DNA of 9,056 nt from Acidobacteriaceae bacterium (GCA_003151875.1 PLYW01000277.1:1-9056), one strand, 5' to 3'; shown: positions 1-6,356, counted from the first letter of the stretch. Notes: generated from the sequence alone by a model not told the origin. A program made the numbers and translations.

Positions 1-2
1 CC

Positions 3-1199
3 AGCCTGATCGATTTGCAGACGGCGTTGGCGTGGGAGCTGCTGCAGCAAATGGCTCCGCCGCCCACGATCAGCCGCGATCAATTCCTGAGAGCCTCAAC
101 GCCTATTCGCCTCGATGCATTCGAGAGCTATATTCGCGGAATTCTGGCCACCGATCAGCAGCAGAAGATTCGTCATCTGCGAAATGCGATAAAGCTCAAT
201 CCGAATTACACCCTGGCCATGCTGCAGTTGGGCAAGACCTATTACAGCGCCCACGAATACGAATCGGCAGCGTCCTGGTTCAGTCGCATACCAAAGGACG
301 ATCCGGTCGCCGGCGATGCCAACTTTCTGCTGGGTATGTCGGAGTTCTATCGCGGAAGTTTCGAGAAGGCGTTCACCGCGTTCAACTATCTGGCCACCCG
401 GCTGCCGCTCACCGAGGTTTACAACAATCTGGGGGTTGTGGAAGCCCGGCGAGGCCGGCGCTCGGCGGCGGTCGAATACTTCTCCAAGGCGGTCAGTGCC
501 GACCCGAACGACCCGGACTACCGCTTCAACCTGGCAGTAGCATCATTCAAGAACGGAGACAGCACCGGAGCCGCGCGCCAATTGCGCGAGCAGTTACAGC
601 GGAGCCCAAGCGATGGCGAAGCCAAGGCCCTGCTGGATTTGATCAACCGGGGTGGTACGCCGCCTCCCCCGGTGAATCCCACTGCGACATCCGGCAACGC
701 ATTGCTGCCGCCAAACCAGCCTCGCATTCCCATGGAGCGCCTCAAGCGCAACTACGACGAAGCGTCTTATCGCCAAGTCGAGATGGAAATCGACAAGCTT
801 GCCGAGGCGCGACTGGCCAAGACGGATGGACGCACCCAGGCCGCCTATCACGTAGAGCGTGGCAAGGAGTTGCTGGCGCAGAACATGGCGACCCAGGCGG
901 AAAGCGAATTCCGCGCAGCGATCAACGCCGACCATAACAATGCTACGGCGCACGCGCAGTTGGCGATTCTGCTGGGAAAAAAGGGCGATCTCGAGAGTGC
1001 ACGGGGGGAAGCGCAAACTTCGGTGCGTCTGCAGCCCAACGTTGACGCCTGGCTGGTGCTGGCCCGACTTGACCTGAAGCAAAGCCAGTTGGAGTCCGCC
1101 GCCGCCGAGGTGGACCATGCCCTCGCGTTGCAACCCGCCGACCCAACCGCACAAGCCTTGAAGCGCGACATCGCGGCCAAGCAGACCGTGTCAAAGTAA
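3..1199 (+). CDS. TPR-repeat protein, 5' partial (chromosomal flank)
   Basis: The reading frame is open from the first bases of the window (Ser-Leu-Ile-Asp before a TTG at 15), so this is the C-terminal 398 residues of a longer protein, not a gene starting at 15. Tetratricopeptide-like helical pairs are visible: around AMLQLGKTYYSAHEYESAA, FLLGMSEFYRGSFEKAFTAF, EVYNNLGVVEARRGRRSAA and DYRFNLAVASFKNGD. A proline-rich linker (TPPPPVNPT) follows, then a second TPR block beginning near AAYHVERGKELLAQ and running almost to the C-terminus. TPR arrays are protein-interaction scaffolds with no catalytic residues. The visible part has no membrane segment; any signal peptide or other domain would lie upstream. 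Multi-TPR proteins with this organisation are frequent in Acidobacteriota, which is my main hint about the host. The gene lies outside the integrated element and ends about 95 bp before the tRNA fragment. Confidence 0.85.
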   Translation, partial: SLIDLQTALAWELLQQMAPPPTISRDQFLRASTPIRLDAFESYIRGILATDQQQKIRHLRNAIKLNPNYTLAMLQLGKTYYSAHEYESAASWFSRIPKDDPVAGDANFLLGMSEFYRGSFEKAFTAFNYLATRLPLTEVYNNLGVVEARRGRRSAAVEYFSKAVSADPNDPDYRFNLAVASFKNGDSTGAARQLREQLQRSPSDGEAKALLDLINRGGTPPPPVNPTATSGNALLPPNQPRIPMERLKRNYDEASYRQVEMEIDKLAEARLAKTDGRTQAAYHVERGKELLAQNMATQAESEFRAAINADHNNATAHAQLAILLGKKGDLESARGEAQTSVRLQPNVDAWLVLARLDLKQSQLESAAAEVDHALALQPADPTAQALKRDIAAKQTVSK

Positions 1200-1294
1200 G
1201 GCGAGCTTTGGGCTGTATACGATTTTGTGTGGTTTTGTGGTGAAGAGGGAAACAGCGAAAGGCTGCTAATCCAAGCTGCAGGAACGAAATAAAA

Positions 1295-1347
1295 TGGTGC
1301 GCCCTGAGAGATTCGAACTCCCGGCCTTCTGGTTCGTAGCCAGACGC
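1295..1347 (-). tRNA. 3' fragment of tRNA-Arg(ACG); attachment site of the element
   Basis: Read on the minus strand, the segment gives an anticodon stem TCTGG/CCAGA around loop CTACGAA (anticodon ACG at 1337-1335), a variable loop, a T arm GGGAG-TTCGAAT-CTCTC, the 3' acceptor strand AGGGCGC, discriminator A and an encoded CCA at 1297-1295. The expected 5' acceptor strand and a normal D arm are absent: beyond about 1347-1349 the sequence no longer resembles a tRNA. It is therefore not a functional tRNA. A 3' tRNA fragment directly next to a tyrosine integrase gene is the classic junction of an island or prophage integrated in a tRNA gene. The complete tRNA is inferred to sit at the far, unseen end. 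The exact crossover position cannot be fixed from one junction. Confidence 0.85.
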
Positions 1348-1355
1348 TAACCCCA

Positions 1356-1373
1356 TTTACGCCCTTTTACGCC
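1356..1373. repeat. Tandem TTTACGCC direct repeat just inside the junction
   Basis: TTTACGCC occurs at 1356-1363 and 1366-1373, 10 bp apart and so on the same face of the helix, immediately inside the tRNA fragment. A position next to the crossover region and one-turn spacing are what integrase or accessory-protein binding sites show. That role is inference; two 8-mers could be chance. Confidence 0.35.
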
Positions 1374-1390
1374 AGATGCTCGCTTTTTAC

Positions 1391-1418
1391 TTGCATTTCA
1401 GAATCAAGCGCTTACAAT
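1391..1418 (+). promoter_or_regulatory. Possible sigma70-type promoter of the integrase operon
   Basis: A TACAAT at 1413-1418 matches the -10 consensus at five of six bases. A weak -35 candidate TTGCAT lies at 1391-1396 with a 16-bp spacer that includes the palindrome AAGCGCTT (1406-1413). The predicted start near 1425 falls inside the cluster of TGCTAC/GTAGCA repeats, so a factor bound there could repress the operon. The -35 match is poor and host promoter rules are not known, so this is tentative. Confidence 0.3.
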
Positions 1419-1488
1419 GCTACTCAGGTTTATCGGTGCTACTGGAGATTGACCGCTTTTTTACATAAGCGGTAGCACTGAGGTAGCA
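1418..1488. repeat. Four TGCTAC/GTAGCA sites in opposed orientation upstream of the integrase
   Basis: TGCTAC occurs at 1418-1423 and 1437-1442, and its reverse complement GTAGCA at 1472-1477 and 1483-1488. The two inner sites are in a longer shared context: GGTAGCAC at 1471-1478 and 1482-1489 against GTGCTAC at 1436-1442. Between the pairs, ACCGCTT (1452-1458) and AAGCGGT (1467-1473) form a 7-bp stem with an 8-nt loop. The arrangement suits integrase arm-type sites or an operator for integrase control. Function is inferred from position and symmetry only. Confidence 0.5.
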
Positions 1489-1513
1489 CCAGCCCCAGAA
1501 AGTCGAGGCGTGC

Positions 1514-2854
1514 ATGACTAAAAAGCGCTTCAGTTTTACCGGCGGCAAACTGCGGGAATTGGCCCCGCCCCACGAAGGCCGGGCATGCTTCCACGACGCC
1601 ACGGTGCAAGGGCTCATCTTCGAGATCACGGAAAAAGGGGCGAGGTCGTTTCGGGTATATCGGAAATTCAAAGGCCGCCCGCTGAAGATCACGCTCGGGC
1701 ACTTTGACCCCGACACGCCGGAGACGCGGGACCTGCCCGCGGGCGCGGAGCCGCTAGACCTGTTAGGCAATCACCCGACACTGAATGTGCGCATGGCGCG
1801 CAAATTGGCGATCGCGGTCATCGCGGAGTTGGATACCGGGGTCAATCCTACCCAGGCGAACGCACGCAAGGGCATGACGCTGGGCGATCTGTTTGCCCGC
1901 TATTGCTCCTATCTCACCACCGAAGGGAAGAAAAGCGTTTCGGGCGTGACTTGGATGTGGGAGCGGTACTTGGGCCAGTTGCCAGAGACGGGGCGGAAAC
2001 TTCACGGCGCGGAGCGCAAGAAGGCCGGCGGTGCGGTGAATTGGGAGCGCCGCCCCATCTCCGAAATTGGGCATGAGCAGGTTTCGCGGTTGCGGCTTGA
2101 CCTCGGGGAAAAGGTAGGGCGCACCACAGCGAACAGGGTTATTGAACTGCTTCGGGCAATGTACAACTTCGCAAAACGAGAGCGGCTCTATACGGGCGAG
2201 AATCCGGCAGAGGACATCGGAAAGTTTGACCTTGTGTCGCGAGAGCGGAGTTTGCACTCCGATGAAATGCGGAAGTTTTTCAAGGCCCTTGATGCTGCCG
2301 AAGATCAGGACTTCGCTGATTATGTCCGCATGTCCCTTTTCACCGGCGCGCGGCGCGGCAACGTCATACGAATGCGCTGGGATGAATTGAGCCTGGCCGG
2401 CGCGCGCTGGACCGTCGGCGGCGAACTGATGAAGAATGGCGAGCCGCTGACTATTCCGCTAGTACAAGAGGCAGTTGATGTGCTGGGCCGGCGCACTGAG
2501 GGCGCAAACGGCAGTCCTTGGGTGTTCCCTGGTGGCACCGCAGCGGGCCACATGGGTGCACAGCGAAAACGGTGGGCTACTCTGCTCAAGGCGGCGGGTT
2601 TGACGGATTTTCGCGTCCACGATTTGAGGCGCTCGCTGGGCAGTTGGATGGCGGACACCGGGGCGAGCACCGTGCTCACAATGCGCGCTCTGGGCCATAA
2701 GACGATCAATGCGGCCCTGATTTATCAGCGGTTGTCGGCGGAGCCGGTGCGTGGCGCGATGCAATCCGCCGTAACCGAGATGCTGCGCACAGCTAGCGGC
2801 AAAGTTCAGGTGATACCGATTCGCAGGGCGCGGAAAGCGAGGGCGGGAAAATGA
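1514..2854 (+). CDS. int: Tyrosine recombinase (phage/island integrase)
   Basis: Site-specific recombinase of 446 residues that would insert and excise the element at the tRNA-Arg gene. Residues about 1-115 look like the DUF4102-type arm-binding domain of P4-like integrases (KGARSFRVYRKFKGRPLKITLG, then a helix ending TGVNP). About 120-225 is the core-binding helical domain. The catalytic domain follows with a full active site: Arg280 in FTGARRGNVIRMRW, Lys307 in the hairpin before LTIPL, His369 and Arg372 in VHDLRR, His395 in LGHKT, and nucleophile Tyr404 in ALIYQR. The C-terminal tail is basic. An insertion-like stretch at about 155-180 is rich in Arg, Lys and Glu. The ATG at 1514 is preceded by GAGG (1505-1508) with 5-nt spacing. 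The stop overlaps the next gene's start (ATGA), suggesting coupled translation. Length and motifs are normal, so the enzyme should be active. Confidence 0.96.
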   Translation: MTKKRFSFTGGKLRELAPPHEGRACFHDATVQGLIFEITEKGARSFRVYRKFKGRPLKITLGHFDPDTPETRDLPAGAEPLDLLGNHPTLNVRMARKLAIAVIAELDTGVNPTQANARKGMTLGDLFARYCSYLTTEGKKSVSGVTWMWERYLGQLPETGRKLHGAERKKAGGAVNWERRPISEIGHEQVSRLRLDLGEKVGRTTANRVIELLRAMYNFAKRERLYTGENPAEDIGKFDLVSRERSLHSDEMRKFFKALDAAEDQDFADYVRMSLFTGARRGNVIRMRWDELSLAGARWTVGGELMKNGEPLTIPLVQEAVDVLGRRTEGANGSPWVFPGGTAAGHMGAQRKRWATLLKAAGLTDFRVHDLRRSLGSWMADTGASTVLTMRALGHKTINAALIYQRLSAEPVRGAMQSAVTEMLRTASGKVQVIPIRRARKARAGK

Positions 2855-3501
2855 CAGACGGCAACTATGAGTGCTACGTCCCGTCGAATGTCATCAGGGC
2901 TACATGGGTAGGGCTCAGGCCGCATTTCGTTAACGAGTTGGTGATATTCGGGGAGTGCTTGCCGATGGCAGACCAATTACCAGCAACGGGCGTCTTATAT
3001 CGTGCATACGTCACTCGACTGGAATCGTGGATTGCGGCGGTGGACAATGCGCCCGAGAGTTGGAACGAAACCGCAGAGGCGCTCAACAGCGAGATACTGC
3101 AATTGCGAAGTTACATCTTGGCTGGCCTGAGGGAAAAAAAGGAATTTCGGCTCGCCGCAACCGAAATGCTCGGGGTTATCCTGAACTCTGCTGGCTTCTC
3201 GTACCCACAGACACGAAAGCTGGTGGAGTCGCCGCCGTCCCCAAGGGGCGCGCCGGCCGGCAGCCAGACGTCAAGGGAAGTGTATTTGACTGCCTGTGAT
3301 CTATGGCTGAGCGGCTGGTCCTATCCCGAAATTGCAAATCGCCTCTGCGAATGCGGTGCGCTGAAGCACATCGGATGCGACGAGACATTTCGCAAGGGCA
3401 TTAAACAAGTGTGCAAATTGCTTAGAAAATACGCGGGGGCCGTCCCGCAAAGAATCACAACGCGCCGCGCCGGAGTACCTGAAACCCCGACGCGACGCTA
3501 A
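2851..3501 (+). CDS. Hypothetical protein, 216 aa, coupled to integrase
   Basis: I do not recognise this protein. Its ATG overlaps the integrase stop by 4 bp (ATGA), so it is almost certainly translated from the same message. It is soluble-looking, with no signal peptide or membrane span. Residues about 45-115 are mostly helical, with a charged stretch LREKKEFRLAATEML. A Pro/Ser linker (about 127-140) separates a C-terminal region (about 143-195) containing LWLSGWSYPEIANRLC and ETFRKGIKQVCKLLRKYAG, which resembles a helix-turn-helix with a following recognition helix. The tail is Arg/Thr-rich. If that reading is right it could be a DNA-binding partner of the integrase, such as an excision or transcription control factor. 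This is inference from context; Cys165, Cys167, Cys176 and Cys188 could instead point to metal binding. Confidence 0.75.
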   Translation: MTDGNYECYVPSNVIRATWVGLRPHFVNELVIFGECLPMADQLPATGVLYRAYVTRLESWIAAVDNAPESWNETAEALNSEILQLRSYILAGLREKKEFRLAATEMLGVILNSAGFSYPQTRKLVESPPSPRGAPAGSQTSREVYLTACDLWLSGWSYPEIANRLCECGALKHIGCDETFRKGIKQVCKLLRKYAGAVPQRITTRRAGVPETPTRR

Positions 3502-3531
3502 CCACGGAAGCCTTGAAAGGAAGGCGACACA

Positions 3532-3975
3532 ATGGCTGAATCTACGATATCAAAACCCGTCACGCTCTCCGCACCCTGCACCGATGACGCCTCTACCTAT
3601 CTTGTCGAAATCTTTGCGGCAATCGGGCCGAACCTAATCCGAATTGAACAGATCGACGAATCGGGAAACATAGGCGATGGGGACCTGACCCGCGCCCTAA
3701 TGGCCATGGAGGGCATACTCGTTATCACCAGTGTCATTGATATACAAAAGTTGGGGAGTGAGGCCCTCATGGTCGGGGAGCTTAGGGAGGCCGCGACTAA
3801 GGTCCAATCACTGGCGCGTGATCTTATTTCCAGGCGATCAATCCACGCGGACGCGGTGGAAGAGTTTTTATCGCAGTATCAGGACGTCCTAGAAACCACT
3901 GACTACATACTCGTGACGCTGAACCAGCGCGCGGCGTATCGCTTTGGCAAGCTGGCGTTTCATGGCCAGCAGTAG
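3532..3975 (+). CDS. Hypothetical protein, 147 aa, end of the integrase operon
   Basis: Not recognised. It starts 30 bp after the previous gene with a strong Shine-Dalgarno sequence (AGGAAGG, 3518-3524, 7-nt spacing) and is followed within 16 bp by a strong terminator, so it is the last gene of the integrase operon. The protein is acidic, without membrane spans. It looks largely alpha-helical: a segment around YLVEIFAAIGPNLIRIEQI, a helix around LTRALMAMEGILVITSVIDI, and a C-terminal helical part (about 85-140) around ELREAATKVQSLARDLI and VEEFLSQYQDVLETTDYIL. No catalytic motif is visible. Small helical accessory proteins beside integrases have many roles, and I assign none. Codon use resembles the neighbours, and the reading frame is intact. 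Confidence 0.75.
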   Translation: MAESTISKPVTLSAPCTDDASTYLVEIFAAIGPNLIRIEQIDESGNIGDGDLTRALMAMEGILVITSVIDIQKLGSEALMVGELREAATKVQSLARDLISRRSIHADAVEEFLSQYQDVLETTDYILVTLNQRAAYRFGKLAFHGQQ

Positions 3976-3990
3976 CAGGTTGCTGGCTAC

Positions 3991-4023
3991 AATCACCGTC
4001 TCCGCGTGGGACGGTGATTTTTT
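3991..4023 (+). terminator. Strong intrinsic terminator of the integrase operon
   Basis: A perfect 10-bp stem, AATCACCGTC (3991-4000) with GACGGTGATT (4010-4019), has a 9-nt loop and runs into six T residues (4018-4023). It lies 16 bp after the stop of the 147-residue gene. A second, 7-bp hairpin, GCCAGCA (3965-3971) with TGCTGGC (3981-3987), overlaps the stop codon just upstream. The site should isolate the integrase operon from what follows. Confidence 0.9.
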
Positions 4024-4115
4024 GCCGGGTTCCCGCTGCCAGGATGCGCCACAGTCAACGATCTCCTACAGGGAGATGTCTAGCACCATTTCCAAGCATG
4101 ATATTCTTACCAGCG

Positions 4116-4388
4116 ATGGCGAGAGTCGCGGTATACGCTCCTGGGCTCGATTGGACCCGCCAGATCGCGCAACGTCACGTGAGCAAATCCACGGCCGCTC
4201 GTCTGCTGCAAGATGGCTATCACCAGGTGGGCATTCGAGCTATCCAGCAGCTAAACAAGGCAGAACTGCAGGCGCGTCGCGCCGAGCAACACCTACACCG
4301 GCTCAGGTGCGAGGTAAAACTTCCGCCGATTGAGTTGCCAGGGATTCGCTTCGTCCCACCACCACCAGCAGAGCAACGTGACGCCTGA
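4116..4388 (+). CDS. Small hypothetical protein, about 90 aa, possible HTH
   Basis: Small basic protein beginning MARVAVYAPGLDWTRQIAQ. The part around QIAQRHVSKSTAARLLQDGY reads like a helix-turn-helix, followed by a helix with LNKAELQARRAEQHLHRL and a proline-rich tail (ELPGIRFVPPPPAEQ). The frame stays open further upstream (ATG at 4098 and 4014), but the residues before 4116 look non-coding and 4014 lies within the terminator. The ATG at 4116 is therefore the most natural start, although no clear Shine-Dalgarno site precedes it. It is separated from the integrase operon by the terminator, so it needs its own promoter, which I cannot identify; a 6-bp hairpin (ATCTCC 4061-4066, GGAGAT 4072-4077) in the leader is a possible operator. 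A competing plus-strand frame over the same bases gives a low-complexity Ser/Arg-rich product, which I consider a shadow. Confidence 0.5.
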   Translation: MARVAVYAPGLDWTRQIAQRHVSKSTAARLLQDGYHQVGIRAIQQLNKAELQARRAEQHLHRLRCEVKLPPIELPGIRFVPPPPAEQRDA

Positions 4389-4403
4389 GCGTTTAACCGC
4401 GAT

Positions 4404-4484
4404 TCACTCCCGAGCTGCGACAATCGACAGGCAGCACCAGAGCGCAAACAGGATGCACAGCGCGATTAGAGCGTAGATGTTCAC
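4404..4484 (-). CDS. Possible 26-residue hydrophobic peptide
   Basis: A GTG-initiated frame starts 3 bp after the stop of the 208-residue phage gene (TGA GCC GTG) and encodes a peptide that is one membrane-spanning helix: its middle reads ALIALCILFALWCCLSIVA, with a short polar C-terminus. It could be translated by re-initiation after the preceding gene, as it has no Shine-Dalgarno site of its own. Single-span peptides occur in phage operons (small holin-like or membrane-anchored proteins), but at this length a chance hydrophobic frame is possible. It faces the converging plus-strand gene, with only 15 bp between the two ends. Confidence 0.35.
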   Translation of the reverse strand: MNIYALIALCILFALWCCLSIVAARE

Positions 4485-4487
4485 GGC

Positions 4488-5114
4488 TCAGTTTGGTCGG
4501 GCTTGCTCGACATCGTGGAAACCCATCGAACGGCGCGCTGCCGGGATTCTCTCGCGGACCCACGGCTCGGAACTGGATAGCACCTCGCACTCCGCGGAAA
4601 GCGCCTCAGTTCGCTCATAATCGCTTGCAGTAAGTACCCGCAAGTCGCCTGCAGTGAGTAGATTGTGCCGTCGCAGATACGCCGCCTGAGACTCGAAAAC
4701 CGGCGGATCGCCCTCTTCGAAGCCCGCCCAGGCCTTCGGGAGCCCTGATTCATAGCTTGGCATGTACGCGCTGATGAGCGACGCATCGCAACCCGCGCCG
4801 CTGATTTGCTTGCGCGGCTGGGGCAACTTGCCATCGTAGAAACAGCCGCCGTGCGTGCCTAATAGCTGGCGTGGAGCTTCGAATCGCCACCAGACTGCCG
4901 GCCTGGTTCCCTTCACCCATCCCGCGAGCACTTCGCCGCGTGCGCGGTCCCACAGTTCGCGTAAGGCTTCGCCGTCGCCAACCTCGAGCATGAGAATAGC
5001 GAATTTCGTTTCGCCGTCACCGTCGGGAATTGGAAGATCATTCAGGTAGGCCCACGCTGCATCACTGATTTCTGCGTGCGGTTTCGCTTTCTCGATTCTT
5101 CGTCTGCGTGGCAT
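4488..5114 (-). CDS. Phage protein of unknown function next to terminase small subunit
   Basis: A 208-residue protein, taking the ATG at 5114 (MPRRRRIEKAK). That start lies 4 bp after the terminase small subunit stop (TGA CACC ATG), which points to translational coupling; the in-frame extension further upstream merely overlaps that gene. The sequence has landmarks I associate with a family of uncharacterised prophage proteins encoded beside terminase genes: GTRPAVWWRFEAPR (69-82), CFYDGKLPQPRKQISGAG (91-108) and FESQAAYLRRHNLL (140-153). The family role is not known to me; location suggests DNA packaging or head assembly. It has no membrane span, a basic N-terminus and an acidic centre. No ATPase Walker motif or nuclease motif is present, so it is not a large terminase. 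The family assignment is from memory, not from a search. Confidence 0.8.
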   Translation of the reverse strand: MPRRRRIEKAKPHAEISDAAWAYLNDLPIPDGDGETKFAILMLEVGDGEALRELWDRARGEVLAGWVKGTRPAVWWRFEAPRQLLGTHGGCFYDGKLPQPRKQISGAGCDASLISAYMPSYESGLPKAWAGFEEGDPPVFESQAAYLRRHNLLTAGDLRVLTASDYERTEALSAECEVLSSSEPWVRERIPAARRSMGFHDVEQARPN

Positions 5115-5118
5115 GGTG

Positions 5119-5511
5119 TCACCGCCTTTCGATGGCCGGCGGCCGTGATGGTGCCGGGCCGGGCTCCGCGTCAAGATCCAACTCGCGAAGCAGGCGGGCG
5201 AACGCGAGCCGCGAGTCTCTTTCGATTGCGACGGCGGGATGCGCATGTGAGACTCCAAAGCGGTCGGCCTGCAGTATGCCGTCCTTCACTATCTGCTCCC
5301 GCGCCTGCTGGCAACGGTCCCAGGACTCGCCCGCCAAAGTGAGAAGCCGCAAATGATGGGGCTCAAGAAAATAGTTCCTGACGACGCCCTTCCACCAGGC
5401 TTGAGTCGCGATGGTCAAGTGACTCGGCGGGGATGGAATCCTTTGCCGCCTAGGTCGGCGGTGCTTGGCGGGCAGGTCGATGGTAGCTAGTCCGAGCATC
5501 TTTTCAGGCAA
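5119..5511 (-). CDS. P27-family phage terminase small subunit
   Basis: About 130 residues. Small terminases recognise the packaging site (pac or cos) on phage DNA and load the large ATPase/nuclease subunit. The P27-type signature is clear: AWWKGVVRNYFLEPHHLRLL (38-57), then LAGESWDRCQQAREQI (59-74), a DRFG turn (83-86) and HPAVAIERDSRLAFARLLREL (91-111), with a proline-rich tail. The start is uncertain: a TTG at 5511 has AGGA only a few bases upstream, and an ATG at 5499 would shorten the product by 4 residues. The next gene downstream starts 4 bp after this stop. In ordinary phages the large subunit follows within one or two genes; here none exists between this gene and the integrase operon. 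In phage satellites, a private small terminase redirects a helper's large subunit to satellite DNA. Confidence 0.88.
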   Translation of the reverse strand: MPEKMLGLATIDLPAKHRRPRRQRIPSPPSHLTIATQAWWKGVVRNYFLEPHHLRLLTLAGESWDRCQQAREQIVKDGILQADRFGVSHAHPAVAIERDSRLAFARLLRELDLDAEPGPAPSRPPAIERR

Positions 5512-5631
5512 AATCCTGTTTCAACGGGGGAAACAAAAACGTAAATGGATGCCTACGCGTCGTCAATCGGCCATAAGGCACACAAATCCGACTCCCCCCC
5601 GGCATCTCATTCATTACACACGACTTATTAC
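5512..5631. other. 120-bp gap between HNH and terminase small subunit
   Basis: No gene is seen here. The stretch contains a C7 run near 5594-5600 and a small inverted repeat GTTTC/GAAAC (about 5519-5535) close to the terminase start. In phages the packaging site often lies in or near the small terminase gene, so a cos or pac signal could be here, but nothing in the sequence proves it. Confidence 0.3.
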
Positions 5632-6012
5632 TCACGCTTTGCCTCCGCGGTTGCCTGTTGACAAGTGGTGTTGGTGACAAAGTGCCTGCACGTTGTCTTG
5701 GTCGCGCATGGCGCCGGGATTCGCCTCATACCATGCCGTATCTGATACCGGATGGATGTGGTGTAACTCTTCGGCCGGGCTGTTGCACCCTGCAGTTGCC
5801 TCGCACATGGGATGCTGATGGAGGTACCAGGTGCGAAACTCGCGCCAGCGAGCATCATAGCCACGCTCCGCAGAGTTGCCGCGGGTGCGGTCCAGGTCCC
5901 GCCATCGTTGCTTGTCGGGATTGTTCTTTTGATGCTTCTCACAGTATTTTTCGTCCGTCAGTTCTGGGCATCCAGGAGCGCGACAGGGCTTTTTCGGGCG
6001 CAAGGGCGACAT
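5632..6012 (-). CDS. HNH endonuclease (phage packaging type)
   Basis: 126-residue nuclease of the small HNH type found next to terminase and capsid genes, where such enzymes assist cos cleavage or packaging by the terminase. Visible motifs are an N-terminal zinc-knuckle-like C10-x4-C15-x8-C24-x2-H27, a Cys pair C70/C76, the HNH core ELHHIHPVSD (82-91, with His84, His85 and His87), Asn107 in DNVQALC, and the closing C112-H-Q-H-H116. All expected residues are present, so it should be active. The ATG at 6012 has an excellent Shine-Dalgarno sequence, GGAGGT (6026-6021), with 8-nt spacing, and a TATAAT lies just upstream. Its position between capsid and small terminase suggests a compact packaging module. 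Confidence 0.92.
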   Translation of the reverse strand: MSPLRPKKPCRAPGCPELTDEKYCEKHQKNNPDKQRWRDLDRTRGNSAERGYDARWREFRTWYLHQHPMCEATAGCNSPAEELHHIHPVSDTAWYEANPGAMRDQDNVQALCHQHHLSTGNRGGKA

Positions 6013-6356
6013 GATCGTTTACCTCCATCGCGATTATAGGGTCGCCGGTCTGGGTCTCACCCTAAGTTGGCGACCCTGCATCGGGTCAGCCGCTAGTCTG
6101 CGGCGATATCGTTCCGCAAACCTCTCTCTGACCCGAACATTGGAGCCCGGGGTTGGTCCTGGTTTGAGGTCAACCCCGAGCATCGAGCGTGGGGCGGCCG
6201 TGCCTGCTGACTGGCGTCCGGGAAAAGCCTCTTGCTCGAATCTCTTGCAGGCCGCTGCTATGCGGGACAACGGCCTGCTGCTCCATGTGGCGCTGTTTCA
6301 AGAGGGTTTCACACCTTGTTCGCCGCTCTCCGGCGACACCATGGCGCCCACGAAGA
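6013..6356. other. 344-bp structured stretch without a confident gene
   Basis: Two clean inverted repeats occur: GGGTCGCC (6039-6046) with GGCGACCC (6069-6076), an 8-bp stem with an inner GGGT/ACCC; and CGGGGTTG (6148-6155) with CAACCCCG (6171-6178), an 8-bp stem with a 15-nt loop. Neither is followed by a T run on either strand. A minus-strand frame at 6034-6270 could encode a 78-residue Arg-rich protein from a TTG, but it has no convincing ribosome site. The stretch could be a structured leader or small RNA ahead of the HNH gene, a packaging signal, or the scar of lost genes. Confidence 0.4.
6033..6038 (-). promoter_or_regulatory. Consensus -10 element upstream of the HNH gene
   Basis: TATAAT on the minus strand directly follows the 8-bp inverted repeat 6039-6076 and would start transcription a few bases before the Shine-Dalgarno site of the HNH gene. 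No good -35 hexamer is present at 16-18 bp; the hairpin occupies that space and could be an activator or repressor site. This may be chance. Confidence 0.25.

Noticed and set aside
1295..1347. Functional tRNA gene
   Set aside because: The 5' acceptor strand and D arm are missing, so no mature tRNA could form.
943..1356. 137-codon minus-strand frame spanning the tRNA fragment
   Set aside because: It reads through tRNA sequence and lies antisense to the TPR gene; the composition is that of a shadow frame.
1452..1473. ACCGCTT/AAGCGGT hairpin as a terminator
   Set aside because: No T run follows the stem on either strand and it lies upstream of the integrase start; better seen as part of the repeat cluster.
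3944..4333. 129-codon plus-strand frame overlapping the terminator and the 90-aa gene
   Set aside because: It starts inside the previous gene, runs through the terminator hairpin and encodes a Ser/Arg-rich string; the alternative frame looks more protein-like.
5658..6014. 118-codon plus-strand frame opposite the HNH gene
   Set aside because: The opposite strand encodes a complete HNH nuclease with a strong ribosome site, so this frame is its shadow.
6034..6270. 78-codon minus-strand frame from a TTG in the gap before the HNH gene
   Set aside because: Arg/Pro-rich, no clear ribosome site, and it runs through both hairpins. Kept only as a possibility in the gap description.
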